From assembly GCA_900155495.1 (NCBI GenBank), contig FTLJ01000085.1, forward strand, positions 31,781-95,780: a stretch of DNA of 64,000 bases. The letters run 5' to 3'. The notes under the pieces are model-generated. The model was not told the origin of the DNA. It ran no database searches and worked only from the letters and a program-made list of their open reading frames with translations. The DNA is from Porogramme epimiltina. Lineage: Eukaryota > Basidiomycota > Agaricomycetes > Polyporales > Polyporaceae. This document shows positions 46,106 to 58,709 of the stretch, piece after piece; within the stretch, counting starts at the first letter, position 1; the number at the start of each line of letters is the position of its first letter. The position numbers were made by a program, and so were the translations under genes.

Positions 46106-49100
46106 TCAGTGCACCGCCTTGATACTGTTCAACCTGACCACGAGGGGCAGTAATGACACATTTTCGCTTGAGGCGTAGAACTGTACGCAGTCCAAGTGAA
46201 CCTAAACGGTTGGGTGAGCTCGGGCCTCCGGCAAACGCGGATGGTTTGGGGCTAACCTTGAACCTGAAGGAGATGAGGTGAGCGGATAAGATCCGTACAA
46301 CAGGGACCTGATACCACGTACCAGTGATTAAAATTAGTTTCGAACTTCCCTAAGATGTCCCACCGCTTGGCCATTGAATGATCGCCATCGGGGGTGTCCG
46401 CTGCCGCGATCGCATTGTTCGCGGACTTTGTAAACGAGGCCGTGTAGAGCGCGAACGTCGAACACGTGACGATTAACCTCGAGTACGCCTGCAGTTGGAA
46501 GCAAACGCGCGGCCCGGGTCAGTAATCCGCATCCGCGAAGGTATTGAGAAGCCCAGCGCTCAGACTTACCCGGAGCAATTTCGAGCTCGTCAGCATGCAC
46601 TCCTTCAGGCACGTATCCAAAAAGTCCACATGGTCTCGAAGGAGCTGGTCAACAGTCTCGACCTTGCCAGCCTCGAGCTTGCCCTCAAGCTTCCGCCAGT
46701 TAGGCTCAAGAACCTCGAATGTTGTGAAGGCAAGGATCTGTTGCACAAATGACAGCATGCGCGCCCGCAACAGGAACACGCGCTTGCGCCAATTCTCGAA
46801 CTCCGAGTGCCAGTCCTTAGGGGGCGGTGGCTGCGGCGTCTGGCGGCCCAGTCCTGCCCCCGAGGGTCGCGGGCGAGTCTGTCGGCGCCAGGGCGCCGTC
46901 TTGTGCTCGATCCACATGGACGAAAGGGACTGTTCGACGTGTTTGAGGTGCAGGAGGAACCTAAAGATGAGCTGGTACCGCAAAATTGTCTTGCGAGATA
47001 TGACGAGCGAAAGAGGGAATTTGACGTGGTAGTCCAGTGTAAGGGCGTCAATAGCTGGGATCAAGTGAGCCCACTTGTTCGATGACATGCACAAGCTGAC
47101 TCACCTAGCATCTGCTTCTTGTCGTCTTTGTCCTTCTCTTTCTTTTGCGACTCGTGAGCGTGGGCATGACCGTCGGGGACTTCACCGTCTTCGAGGCCGC
47201 TCACGTTAACGACAGTCAGCAGCCATTCGTAAAGGCCGCTGCCCGCCATTGTCACCTTGACGTCCTCGCGGAACATCGCATCTTCGCCCTGAGCGTCAGT
47301 GTTTAATGCGAGGTCCAGCAGGCTCTGGAGCTTGACCAGAGACGCGGACTTGGCCGATTTCCGGAGTTCGGTGTGCGAAAGATCAAGGAGGTGAGTCAAG
47401 AAAGATGATTGAGACAAGAAGAAGTATCGCTTGAGTGAACGAAGACGTGGGATAAGCTGTTGATCCCGAAGAAGCAGCTGAAGCAGAGTCCGATTGGCAT
47501 GTGTGTATGCATCTTCGATACACTTGTGAAATCTACAAGCGTATAAGCACTCAGGCCCAGTGAAATCAAGCTCTCGCGTACCTTTCGTCGTCCATCGAAA
47601 GATCTTCCTCGTCGTCTTGACCGGAGTCTCGCCGGATCTCAATTCCGCACTCCCGAATGACGTTGAGATATTTGCCCGCTAGTAGGATTTTGTGTTTCCA
47701 CCTCTCAAGCACCGCTGGGACACATGCTCCGCCAGGCAGGCGGCCACCAGCCGATCGTGGAGGCGGCACGCCAGCCTGGTGTTGCTTCGATGACCCGCCA
47801 AGGGTAGACCCGTCCCTGAGCTAAAGGAACGCGCGCCCATCAGACAAGCTTCAGAAGCAGCAATGCGCGCTCCGCACGCACCGTGTACCGCCGTTCCCAG
47901 TATTCGTCCGTGTAATCCATCTCGAGCGTGCCGCGGTTGATGAACTTGCTCTCCTTGACCAGTAATTCCTCGTACGGGTCCACGAGTTTCCCGGTGCGTA
48001 TCCATGCCTGTACCATCTCGACGTAGGGCTTGCCTGCATCACGGAGGAGTGCTCCGTATAGTGACCGCGCAGCCGGGTCACCCGACATGTTCTGCATCCG
48101 TTCGTGCAATATCGCGAGAACTTCACCGCCCTTGACTGCGATGCCACTTGCGCCCCCGTCCACACCTAGGCTCGTGGTCTTAATCTCCGACAGAACAGCC
48201 TTGAGCTTGGCGCCACCGAGGCCGAGTGCCTCGTTGCGCGCATCTTCTTCTGCGTCGGACTCGCTTGACGCGGAAGAGGAGAGTTCGGCGGTCGGATCAT
48301 CCGCGGTGGCCAGATCTGTTGTCAACAGGTATAGGAGGGAAAGGGTGTGGAGCGTAGGGTGGACGTAGAACCAGAGCTTCTGCAAGGTGAATTGAGACGA
48401 TGTATTGAACGCATGCTCAAGTTGGGATAGCAACGTTTGGTAATCCTGCTCATGAGTTAGTCCCGTGCAAACTCAAAACTCTTCAGGACGCCCGACCTTG
48501 AGCATGTCACGCATTGAAGCGCATAGGGCATGATTGACGAGTCCAAAATCCAGATGACTTCGTAGTTCGATAAAAGAGCTAATGGCCGTGTAGTAGGTGG
48601 CTAATGGCAATATTCGCTCCACAAGATCTCTTAGAGATGGATCTGACGGCGACGGGTAAGCGCAGCGCTACGGCTAAACATAGGACAGGACAAACCTAGG
48701 GAAGGCGAAACGACGAAGCGTATGCCGTTCAATGGATCATCCTCGTCTGCCGAATAGTCAGGATGGAACGTGATATACGTTCCCTCAATGCCCTGTGGGT
48801 ATCGAACGTCAGCTACTTCATTCTTTAAGCACTACAGTCGAGGCCACCGTCAACCGAAACAGAACTATCTGTCACAGGTGACATAGAACTCTCATAAAGC
48901 AAGGCCACTTGTGGGCGCGACTACGCCCCTATATCGTACTGCCCATTAGCTTCCTGCAGTACACCTCATGTTACGCCACAGATCGAGAGAAGCGTGCTCA
49001 ACGTATAGCATGTTCAACTTCACAACACGTACTCGCATGCATTCAAACCAGCTTCGCCGCGAAATACTCATGCATACGCTGAAACGCTGGGACGTGATGC

Positions 49101-49650
49101 CAGTGCCTGAAACAGGACCGAGGGATACTGTGCGCCAGTGTGAATGGCTTGGAGTGGATATGAAAACAGCATGCATGGTCAGGGATGTTGAGTGCCACCC
49201 TGGGGAAGAAGCACGCCGCCAGTGCACGAGGACAGCATGTACTCCCCCACCTCCAATCCACGTTGAAATGTGACCGAAGCCGGGACATACCATAAGCACG
49301 AAAAGTAAATCCTCCAGCACCAATGCCTCCTGGATGTCGATCGGCACTCCGTACAGCGAACTTTCCTTCGCTTTCCCTTTCCCTTTGTCCCTCGGACCGC
49401 TACTTGAAACTACGCGCGAGTTGAGAGGTGCGCGCACGAACGAACGTTCCGCCTCGAAAGATGCTTCATCTTTCCCTACAAAACCATCAAAGCCTGGAGT
49501 GAAGAGTCCACGACCGCGAAACTCACTTCGTCGCGCGCCTTCACGCGACACATGCACGCGTATATCAATGTCCTCCGGAACGTCTCCATCCGTGTACTGG
49601 CGCTGTCTGCGGACAGACGCGATGGTGTCCGTGATCTGCGATCCATTCAA
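46106..49650 (-). CDS. GCP2: Gamma-tubulin complex component 2 (Spc97/Alp4)
   Basis: Core subunit of the gamma-tubulin small complex that nucleates microtubules at the spindle pole body. Recognised pieces in order: VPIDIQEALVLEDLLFVLMG with GTYITFHPDY, FELRSHLDFGLVNHALC-type stretch, LLSQLEHAFN and QFTLQKLWFYVHPTLHTL (GRIP1), YEELLVKESKFI, DEYWERRYTVR, WKHKILLAGKYLNVIRECG, SLKRYFFLSQSSFLTHLLDL, IDALTLDYHVKFPLSLVISR, RYQLIFRFLLHLKHVE, and the GRIP2 end FVQQILAFTTFEVLEPNW, LKECMLTSSKLLRAYSRL. Short last exons add WFKVHLDCVQFYASSENVS up to a TGA at 46106-46108. The N-terminal exon is uncertain: the frame containing NGSQITDT is open only from about 49680, and an ATG near 49762 could be spliced to it. 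Essential gene, no breaks seen. Confidence 0.9.
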
Positions 49651-50026
49651 TACTGCGGTCGCTGCCTCCAGTTCAGGAGGCCCACCTTATGGTACTCCTT
49701 CGCCGAAAGCGTCAGGTTCTTCTTCCTACTCCCAGTCCTGACTCGCGGGGTGTATGGGTCCATGTGCGTGATATAAGCAAAGATGGATTAAAAGTAGAGT
49801 GATGGTTGAGAGGAAGTGGAAGGTGAGACGCGCGAGGGTCGACCGCGTCGCGCAACGCGACTGACCTGGCGTCTACGCTCGCAATATGCGCGTTGTGACC
49901 CAGTAACAAATTGCATCTATTGGTTGTTTACTTCTTACTTACTTTCTCTGCTCCCGCGTCTTTCGTCACTACTTGTCTCGCGACCACCACCTCATTCTCC
50001 CCTCTCTTCCGTAGACGGCCGCAAAT
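49651..50026. promoter_or_regulatory. Shared divergent upstream region
   Basis: Between the divergent GCP2 and uS4m genes. It includes the unresolved first GCP2 exon (candidate ATG about 49760) and both promoters. No TATA box. Confidence 0.4.
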
Positions 50027-51189
50027 ATGCGGGACCTCAACGTCTACAACTTTAAAAGGGGCCTGCCCCGCATGGTACGTGCCACGTCTCCCGACCTGCG
50101 CGCGCATGGCGCGCTGACTGGTCATAACTGTAGAGCTGGCACCCACACAACCTCTACAACCTGTGGCGCCGCTCGTACGGCCCTCTGGAAAAGATCACGA
50201 ACCGTGTGGAGTACAAGGAAACTCTCAACTGGAGGCGGTGGACGGCGAAGACCCTCATGCGTGCATACCACGGTGACTTCATCAACGAGAAGATCTTCAA
50301 GCGGTGGTACCTCCCCGAGACTCTCCCCGACGTTCGTCCTTCCGCGGTCCTCAAGAACGCTGCCTCCACGGCGGAGAGTGCGGAGTTTGCGAGCAAGTAC
50401 ACCGTTGCGCACCGCACGCAGAAACGGTTGGAGGAGGAGCGGCAGAAGGGCCTTGCACCCGTCGGTAGCTTGATGATGGCCGAGGTCGAGCGTCGGATAG
50501 ACGTCGTCATCTTCCGCGCGTGCTTTGCACACAGTGTCTATGAGGCACGGCGTATGGTTGTGCACGGTAGTGTTATGCTTAACGGGAAGAAGGTACGCTC
50601 GTCATCTGGTCACGGAGTATGTTGCCTCAACGTGTATGACCCTCAGCACACCAATGCCAACACACGTCTGGCTCCGGGTGATATGGTGTCCGTTGACCCC
50701 AGCGCAATCCGCTTCTTGCAGCCCAAGGCTGCTCGGAAGGAGAAGGCTGCGGAAGAGGAGGAGGTGACGGCAGAGGAGGCAGCGGAGGAGGCAGAGGCTA
50801 CCGAAGAAGTCTCAGCTACTGAGGTGGAAATTGAGGCAGAAGCAGCCACCGAGAAGTCGAAAGGGTCTCAAAAGGCTCCCAAGACTTCTACTCCCAAGAA
50901 GGAGCGCGACCCCTCTACCCCCGTCTCGACCCCTGGACTTACGCCCTTCCACTTGCCACGATACGCCGCACCCTTCATGTTCGTGCCCGCCTACCTCGAA
51001 CCCTCGTTCTCAACATGCTCCGTGATCTACCTCCGTCACCCGACGGCGCGCCCTGGCTATTCGGAGATTCCGACCCCGTACGAAGCAGACGGAGAGGTGG
51101 TGCGTCTGACGTGGGAGTGGTATTCGAAGCGCAGGATGCGGATCCGGAGCAAGAGCCAGCTTGCACGGATGCCGGAGAACAGGCAGTAG
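50027..51189 (+). CDS. NAM9: Mitochondrial ribosomal protein uS4m (Nam9-like)
   Basis: Small-subunit protein of the mitochondrial ribosome. Exons 50027-50074, 50134-50592 and 50647-51189. It opens with MRDLNVYNFKRGLPRM and SWHPHNLYNLWRRS, then the S4 RNA-binding domain: VERRIDVVIFRACFAHSVYEARRMVVHGSVMLNGKK, here given only by its start VERRIDVVIF and its VHG.V.LNGKK end, and continuing HTNANTRLAPGDMVSVDP. The intron 50593-50646 is 54 nt without a stop and would insert 18 residues if missed. A Glu/Ala-rich low-complexity insert follows, typical of basidiomycete uS4m, and a conserved C-terminal part (PFMFVPAYLEPSF, TWEWYSKRRMRIR). No breaks. Confidence 0.9.
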
Positions 51190-51558
51190 ATCCCGTTCGC
51201 ATTCATCACTGTATGGTACTACATGGTCTAATAGTGCTGCTACTTTGCATATGGCATGCATACACTCACTCGTCTCTCTATCACAACAATGCCTCGTGGG
51301 CCTCTGTCCGACTAGTAAAGCGTCCAAATAATGAGCTGAAGAAACGGGTTGCTGAGGAATCGAACCCTGCAACAGTGACGGATAGGGTGGCCAGGGGCCA
51401 GGCCTACGGAGCGATGACGTACCGGCTCGGCTGCCGGCACGACCTTGTCATTGAGTTCGACTTGGGGTGGATGTCCCCCCAACTCCTTCATCTCGACTAT
51501 ATCCAAGCAAAGGTGTCTCAACTCCAACGGTTGGAGCAAGCGCATAAGGCAAGCTCGG
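51190..51558. other. Intergenic
   Basis: About 370 bp between two genes on the plus strand. On the minus strand a GGTTCGATTCC box occurs near 51355-51365, but no tRNA fold forms around it. Confidence 0.45.
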
Positions 51559-54500
51559 ATGAGCTTCCCAGCACGACGCTCTGTTGTGCAGGGCGTTCGC
51601 GCAAGGTATAGTTCGTTTTGGGCCGGACGAGGGAGTCCTCAAGCCTGCCCTCAATCCCCGCCGACGAAGATAGCCTCTCCAAGTAAGCGTATATCCTTCT
51701 TAAATGCACAGTCTCGCTCATGCTCACTGCCTTCAGGCGCACTTCCACACTCGTGGTTGGTCTTTGGAGCAGCATGCATCGTCATCAGCGCACCCCTATG
51801 GTACAAAGCTCTGCTCACACCGGCAAACCATGACAGTCAGAAGTCGTGCTTTCCTCCTCACTTCCGTGGCAAGGATAGCAAAACCAAGGTGCGTCGAAAA
51901 CATGACAAGGGAGTTTCGATCACAAAGTTTTCGTTGCTGACGGACCTTCCAAATTGCCACAGGCAACTCGTTCTGAAGAAGATCAAGTCAACAAGGTAAC
52001 GTATTTATCGTGCTTCCCCTAGCAGCAGAATTCTTCATATCTCACACTTCGACCAGTCAGATACTGAGGAGGTATATTCCTTCAACCTTCACCTCTGCTC
52101 ATCTGCTCACACCTACTCGCAGCTTGATCCTTGGAAAGGACTCTCGTTCCTCCAGTTCCCTGCACCCGTATCCAACATTCGCTCGGTCATGTCGACATGG
52201 AACTGGCCACCATTCCCTAAACCCAGACCTCCATGGTCAGAATCCTTCACGCCATTCGACATCCAAGAGCGCCTCTCGGCACTCCTACTCGAACTTGGCA
52301 TTGGCCCAGGTTCTCTGTTTAATGAAATCATTAACAAGCCACCAGACCTCGCCGTCCACCCGGAGTGCGAGTGGGACGCTGATGTCCGCTTAGGAGATGA
52401 CTTGTGTATTGCAGAACGAGCATTCTTGGGAGAACGCAAGCGCAAGATGCGGGTCGCGTTCGCAAAGTTGATGGGAGTCCCAGAGTGGGAAGTGGATGAG
52501 CGAGACCTCCCAATTGTAGCAATTGCAGGTTCAGGGGGAGGTCAGTGGGATTCACTGCTTGGAACTGTCTGCTAAACACTCACTATTGTACTCCCTTGGC
52601 AGGCTTTCGCGCCATGCTTAATACCCTTGGTTCGTTGTCAGCCGCACAATCTCTCGGCGTGTTGGATTGTGTGACATACACAGCCGGCGTTTCCGGTATG
52701 ACGCCAATATAGTCAACATTGTACATATCTAACGTACCAGGAACCAGGTAGTTGTTGGGCTCTCGGAGTTGTATACTCAGGCGTCGCGGGTTCCCGAGAG
52801 CCAAAAGATGCCGCTTCTCACGCAGTAGATCGACTTAAGACCAGTTACTTAGACATGGAAACTCTCGACGCTCTTGTCAACCCTCCAACTAACAAGGTGG
52901 CCACCCTATTCGTCGAGTCCTCGAGTGGTTGATCGACTAACAAGTCTCGTTTTAGTATCTACTCGTGGGTGGTCCTATGGTTTTTATGTCCTATGACTCA
53001 ACCCTCGTGTCGTAGGAGGGTATGCTTCGGAAAGCGGCGGGTGAGACAGGCACTACTTCCCTCGTCGATCTCTATGGGACCCTTCTCGCCTCCCGCCTTT
53101 ACGTCCCGTCAGATATCACGAGACTGGACCCCCGGCATCTCTCACTGCATGGCTTCCGTCAGACCGTAGATACTGGTGACCTCCCTTTACCCATTCTCAG
53201 CGCCATTCAGCACGGCAAGTTTTCCCTGATTTTGAACTCTTTGCCCCATATCTAACCTATGTTTTTGCAGTCACCCCTCCGGAGAAAGCAGACGCCCTGC
53301 GAGAGGTCGAGAAAGCGGAGTCGCTCTCTATCAGCCCTTCTCGCAAGAGATCCCTCAAGAAAGAACATGACCAGCTGGCTCAGAGCATCCGATGGCTGTG
53401 GTATGAATTCACTCCCTACGAAGTCGGATGCGACGAGACTGGCGGTACGCGATTCGTTTGCCCTCAAGCTGACATACAGCCTCTCATCCCTCTTTCTGTA
53501 GCTTGGATTCCTTCTTGGGCACTCGGCCGGTCCTTCATGAATGGAAAGAGCCTTGACAGACGTGTATGTTGACCTCTTCGACTACACCGTCTTACAATAG
53601 AGCTAACTGCGCCATATAGCCAGAGCTCAGCTTTTCAATATTGACTGGGTAGGTCGCATCCTGACTCCTTAGACTCGATAGCGTCTTACTAACGCCATTG
53701 CCAGCATCTTTGGGTCGGCATTTTGCGCTTCGCTGAAGGTCAATCCGGTTTTAGTTTCCTCCAGTTGAGGTACTGACTCATTATGTATTGTAGCATTACT
53801 TTCGCGAAGTAGAACCAATGCTCTCTGTCCTCCCCGTCCAGTTGTACAAATTCTTGAAAGACATTGCAACGGAGAACGAACAAGACCTCGGCTTGATACA
53901 TCCGGTTCTCCCTAACCAGGTATGCACCCCTGCATTCCTCATCTGGAACGCCGGGCTCAAGTGCTGTGGTAGCTTCCGAACTTCTTGAAGGGTCTTGTTG
54001 GGCAGCTCAGATACGATAGCCCGCCCAACATCACTGAACAAGACACTCTCAGTTTCATGGTGAGGATCTCTTTGTTCATGACATCGTCCACCCATTGACC
54101 CAATCGTTGGTCCCTCACACAGGACGCTGGAGGTGGGGCAATGATTACCTCTTTTGGGACCGTTTTGATTCTAACGTTTGCCCAGCCGAGTTGAACATAC
54201 CATACTACCCATTCTTGCGCCGAAACGTGGACTGTATAATTGCACTGGATGCAAGCGCCGACTCGCAAGTGCATATTCCACGCCTTTCCGTTTCGATGCT
54301 CTTACTAACTTGCGCCCTTCAGGATCTTTGGTTCACTCGAGCAGAAGGTTCATATGGATATTTCAGTAGCTCTACTTAGAAACTGAAAAACTGGCCAGAA
54401 CTTGCCTTGAAACGTGGCCTGAAGACATGGCCTCGAGGTGCAACATGGCCCTCTCTTGTTCATCCGACGAGCACGTCTTCTGCAGATTCTCAACATACTG

Positions 54501-55168
54501 ACGACCCTCAGCATGAGATCTCTACGGCCACTGAGGCCAACCGTACACTCGCTAAAGCCCAAGAGCACGAATTAGAGAAGCAGACGGAAAAACAAGGCCT
54601 CACCGACGATCATGCCATCCCTGAAGGTTCGGGACATCCTGCCTTCTTGCGCGGATACAGTCCTCAAGCTTCCTATAGGCAAAGATCTCTCCTCACTTTC
54701 TGCAGATTCCGGCCATTCTTTGCGCAGCTGTGAGGTTTGGATAGGATCCTCTCAACCCTCCGACCCCGACGGCGTCTCTGCACGACTTGATGAACTCGAT
54801 GAGGCTGCACTCCTCAAGCGGGATGGCATCGCAGTGGTCTACATCCCCCTTGCCCCGAATGAACGGCGAGCACCAGGATTCGATCCGACGAGTATTTCAA
54901 CCTGGCGTCGTGAGGTCGCTACGGAGGAGAGCCGGGCGTTGCTCGACGTCGCTGAGGTGAGGTACCTCGTATGCGTTAAATTTTGCTCATTACTCACCGC
55001 ACTTGATATCCCCTCGCTGCAACATAGGGCAACTTCGAGGACAGTCGGGAGAAGATCGTGCGCCTCCTACGGGCGGTGTGGATGCGAAAGCGGATAGAAC
55101 GGCGGCGGCGCGAGTGGGAGGAGCGGCTGGAGCACGTACGCTACCGACTCGGACCCAATCAACACTAG
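51559..55168 (+). CDS. Cytosolic phospholipase A2 / lysophospholipase-type acyl hydrolase
   Basis: Basidiomycete membrane-linked member of the cPLA2/PLB family that releases fatty acids from phospholipids. N-terminal basic region, then a membrane segment (WLVFGAACIVISAPLWY). The catalytic domain begins SFTPFDIQERLSALLLELG. It has the oxyanion motif IAGSGGGFRAML, nucleophile GVSGSCWALG (Ser in G-x-S-G-S, formed across an intron) and the catalytic Asp region YEFTPYEVGCDETGAW. Later come NIPYYPFLR and IIALDASADSQ. The C terminus is a basic coiled coil (RLLRAVWMRKRIERRRREWE) with stop at 55166-55168. One intron (53215-53270) uses a GC donor. One join (54345-54375) is problematic: a TAG interrupts the frame between LWFTRAE and KLKNWPELALKRGLK and no canonical intron removes it. 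Confidence 0.82.
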
Positions 55169-55657
55169 TTTTCAAGACTGCCACATTCTATAACTCCTAT
55201 AGTACGCTCTTCTTGGTTCTCTTCTAGAGCACGGATTAATGCCACGATGCGGTGATAGCAGTCAGGGACCCCCGCCAACAACATGCTCAAGAAAGTCACA
55301 CCTCCACACAGTGCTCCTAGATGTGTATGGCGCGCAAAAACGCTCGATTGGATACTAGCTAGTACGAACGATGTGTTCGAGACATTGAATGAGGCACAGG
55401 GAGGTCCCTGACATCGTGATATTATCTGTATATGCTCCGGAGGACTATAAATGGATAGCAATGTGGCAAACAGCAGATTCTATGTATGTAGTAGGTAGCA
55501 TATGTGGAGGAACGTACTGGATACAGTGTAACGTGGCGGCGAACAGCAGAGTCCGAGATGCAAGGGAACAGAGCCGGCGTGCGAAAGGGATAACTTATGT
55601 ACAAGTCGAACATGCGGGGGAGAAGACGCGTAATGGAATGAGACGAGGTCGTGATGC
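55169..55657. other. Convergent intergenic region
   Basis: About 490 bp between two stop codons. A 90-codon frame at 55389-55661 has no resemblance to known proteins. Nothing else. Confidence 0.45.
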
Positions 55658-57580
55658 CTAGACCTTCGCCTCGGCTTTTTCTGCGGCAGCGGCCTCCTCC
55701 GCAGCAATCTCTTTCGCGATGACGAGATCCTGCGGAACCAACGTCAGCACGCTGCGGCTCTGTGAGAAAGAAAAAGCTACTCACGAGACACGGCGAGAAC
55801 TTTGATCGGGAGCGGATGGCGGGACCGAACTTGTAGAACAAGAACGGGCTAGGCGCGAGAAGCAGCGCGCAGAAGCCGATGAGGGTGCACGCCCAGTTGA
55901 TCCCGAGTCGCTCGAACATCTGCACCGTGAAGAGCGGGAATGCCGCACCAACGGACGAACGGATGATAGTGTTGGCGGAGAAGGCGGACGCGCTGTACTG
56001 CAGGTACGTATCGACGAGGTACGCCTATGGGCACGGATTCTGGTCAGCCTCCCCGCCCGTATGGAGAGTGTATCGGGAGCGAACTTACCAAGAACGCGTT
56101 GAAAATGAGTGATACACTTGCTCCGATAGGGATTGTCGCGAGGGCAGGCGCGATCCAGTGCACACTCGGGTACTGGCCAGTCCACCCGAGCCAGAAGGCA
56201 CCGACGACAAGCGCGGGGGCGCCGATCATTGCGCCGTAGAGGCGCTCCTCGGGTGGCGGGAACCCGCGCCACTTGACAATGAGCGCGGGGTAATGCTTCG
56301 TGAGGGGGATGGTGAGGTACGCCCCGATGGTCGTGCCGAGCCCGACACCGATGAAGACGAGGCCTGATTCGCCGACGTTGAAGCCCCGCGTGCGAATGAA
56401 GATGAGGGGAACCGCCTCGAACACTAGACGTATGTCAGCATAGCGTGATAGAAAAGAGATAATGGCACTAACTCGCGTAGAGGACGCCGTACACCAGAGA
56501 CAGGTAGACGGTGACGAGCACGAGGATGGGCTCTTGAATAAGCATTTGGATCGGCCGGTAGATCGTGCGGTGGATGATGCCCCGAATAGACCAGTCAGAA
56601 CGCTCATGCTCAGCGTACACCTCGGCATTCTTCTCTGGTGACGCCTTGCGCAAGCGTTGCGCCTTCCGCAGAAGAATAACCGGTGCGTATGTCTCGGGAA
56701 GGAAGACGAACGCGAGGAGCGTGCAGGTTCCCGCGAAGATCATCATGATCCAGAAGACCCATCGCCAGCCGAGAGTGCTCGTGGTGAGGCTGCCAAATAC
56801 AATCAGCAGGGTTCTATGCATATTAATAAGGTTGAAACTCACAAGCCACCAGCGATGGGACCAAGCACAGGACCAACAAACACGCCCGCGGAAAACAGCG
56901 CGGTCGCCCTTCCACGCGTGACGGCATCCCAGATATCAACGATGACGCCACCGCAAATCGTGAGCGGGGCGCAAGCGAAGACACCGCAAAGGAAGCGCGT
57001 CACGAGCAACGTCTCCATGTTGTGTGCGAGAGCCTGGCCGAGATGGAGGAGGCAGTAGCAGAAAAGAGAGAGCCGGAAGATGATTTGCCGTCCGTACAAC
57101 TCGGAGCCGGGCCCCCAGAGTAGAGGCCCAACGACGTATCCGCAAAGGAAGATGGAGGTGACGAGGTAGCCGACTTCACGGCTCTCCCCGAACTCGGCCG
57201 CTATGAGCGTGCCGGCGGCGGATGGGGCGGATGAAGCGAAGGTACTGCGGGTCTGTCAGCGACGTCATTTCGGTATTGGGGATGAAGACGTACACGTTAA
57301 CAGTGAGAAGGGTGCAAAGGATCGTAATCGCCCATTTTCGCCGTTGGGTCCAGTTCTGAGGGTTCGTGGGATCGTCAGGTCCATCCCAGCCGACTTTGTT
57401 GGGGTCCTCCTCGTCCGCAGGGGGAATGGGGATCTCGCCATGGTCCTTGGGAAGCGGGTCGTGCGGGTCGTCGCCACCATACTCCTCGGCACGCAACTCC
57501 TCCCTTCGCAGTCCCTCCTCCACCGGATCCGGGCCACGGTATGTGCTTGTTGATGACCGAGGCGACATGGAACCCGACAT
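55658..57580 (-). CDS. MFS drug:H+ antiporter (DHA1-like)
   Basis: Twelve-helix transporter for drugs or polyamines at the plasma membrane. Start at 57580 (MSGSMSPRSS) preferred over an in-frame upstream ATG at 57709, whose extension looks untranslated. The long acidic cytosolic N terminus ends in the family box DDPTNPQNWTQRRKWAI. Then SSAPSA-type helix 1-2, GPGSELYGRQIIF (signature loop 2-3), RFLCGVFACAPLTICGG, RGRATALFSAGVFVGPVLGP (antiporter motif C), LGWRWVFWIM, LPETYAPVILLRKAQ, a cytosolic loop, and helices 7-12 ending FLFYKFGPAIRSRS plus an Ala/Glu-rich tail to TAG at 55658. Introns are short and canonical. Complete and probably functional, in contrast to the MFS remnant at 32 kb. Confidence 0.9.
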
Positions 57581-58709
57581 ACTTCGACTTGCGTACGGTT
57601 GGACGATAAGGAGCGGCGGTCCGACGACTAAGTCGAGAGAGGAAGGGTGGGAGAAGGGGGGACGAGCAGCGGGGAGAGCGAGCCGTGCTTTGGAGTAAAA
57701 AGCCACCACCAGCGGTGGTACCTGGCCTGAGACTTTATACCATCACCGCTATCGTGGGCTCATCAAAATACGCGACTCGGGCTCGAGCGTATCCGAGCCT
57801 GGTTGCCAGGATTTGTGTCATCAACGTCCGCGGTCCGCGAGGAAACGGACAATGAGCAAATAAGAATGAGTGGCGAGGACGCGATCCGGCTACGCAGGTC
57901 GCCGGCGCCGGACGGCGATCGAGTTGCCCTACGCCCGAGGGGTGTTGCGTGTCTGGGCTGAGAGTATCATTTCAGCCTACGGCGATGACAAAGCCGTGGC
58001 CGAGAGAAAGATCAGCAGGCCCACCTATGTTGTACTTTCCCTCTAAGTACTTAGCCAGAGAAGAGTCTTTGCAGAGGACTCGAGAGCGGGGGATGTCGAG
58101 GGGCGTCATAACCGAGGCGTTGGTGGCGGCCGCTTCGGAAAGAGGGCGGTAGGAAACTTTGTCAAACTGGTGGATCGGCCATCAAATCTACGGGACCTGA
58201 TTGCCTTTTCCGTAGGCGCCGACGATCTCGACTTCTTTAGATGCCGGTGGCGCCGCGCCAGGCCGCGCCCCTATCCACTTCGGCACCGCGCAGCCGCTCC
58301 AGACTTCTCGCCAGGCTTGCTCATCCAACGCCGGCGCCGAGCTGCTCGACATATCAAGCCGAATCATACTGCGGCTCCGTGCGAGGGACCAACGAGCTAT
58401 GTTTTCGCGGTGCATTTTAGCACCCCTTAACAATTTTGTGAGCCGGTGCTCAAAGTGATACTGCGACAAGAAAACAGACTCGTCTGAGTTTTTGAATACG
58501 TTGTATTCAAAGAAGGGCATACCATCGCGTGCAGACCACCACTCAATGGCAATCTCACTGCAATCTTACTAATGCCGTCATTGATGCACCCGGTCCGCAC
58601 AAGGCGTAGAGCAATCGATCAAGAAGACCCTCGCTGGCCATTTGCATTCAAGCATTCAGTCCATTCCAGCGCAAGTCCGCAACGCTACTCAACACTCTCC
58701 CCGAATCCC
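57581..58709. other. Intergenic
   Basis: About 1.1 kb. The longest frame (58188-58520, minus, 110 codons) has no recognisable domain and no splice-linked neighbours, so it is left uncalled. The part next to 57580 is the MFS promoter. Confidence 0.45.

Noticed and set aside
51330..51380. Possible tRNA on the minus strand (GGTTCGATTCC box)
   Set aside because: No A box at the right distance upstream and no matching acceptor or T-stem pairing; only 3 of 5 T-stem pairs form.
58188..58520. 110-codon minus-strand frame
   Set aside because: No recognisable family, no promoter or splice partner; cannot be separated from chance.
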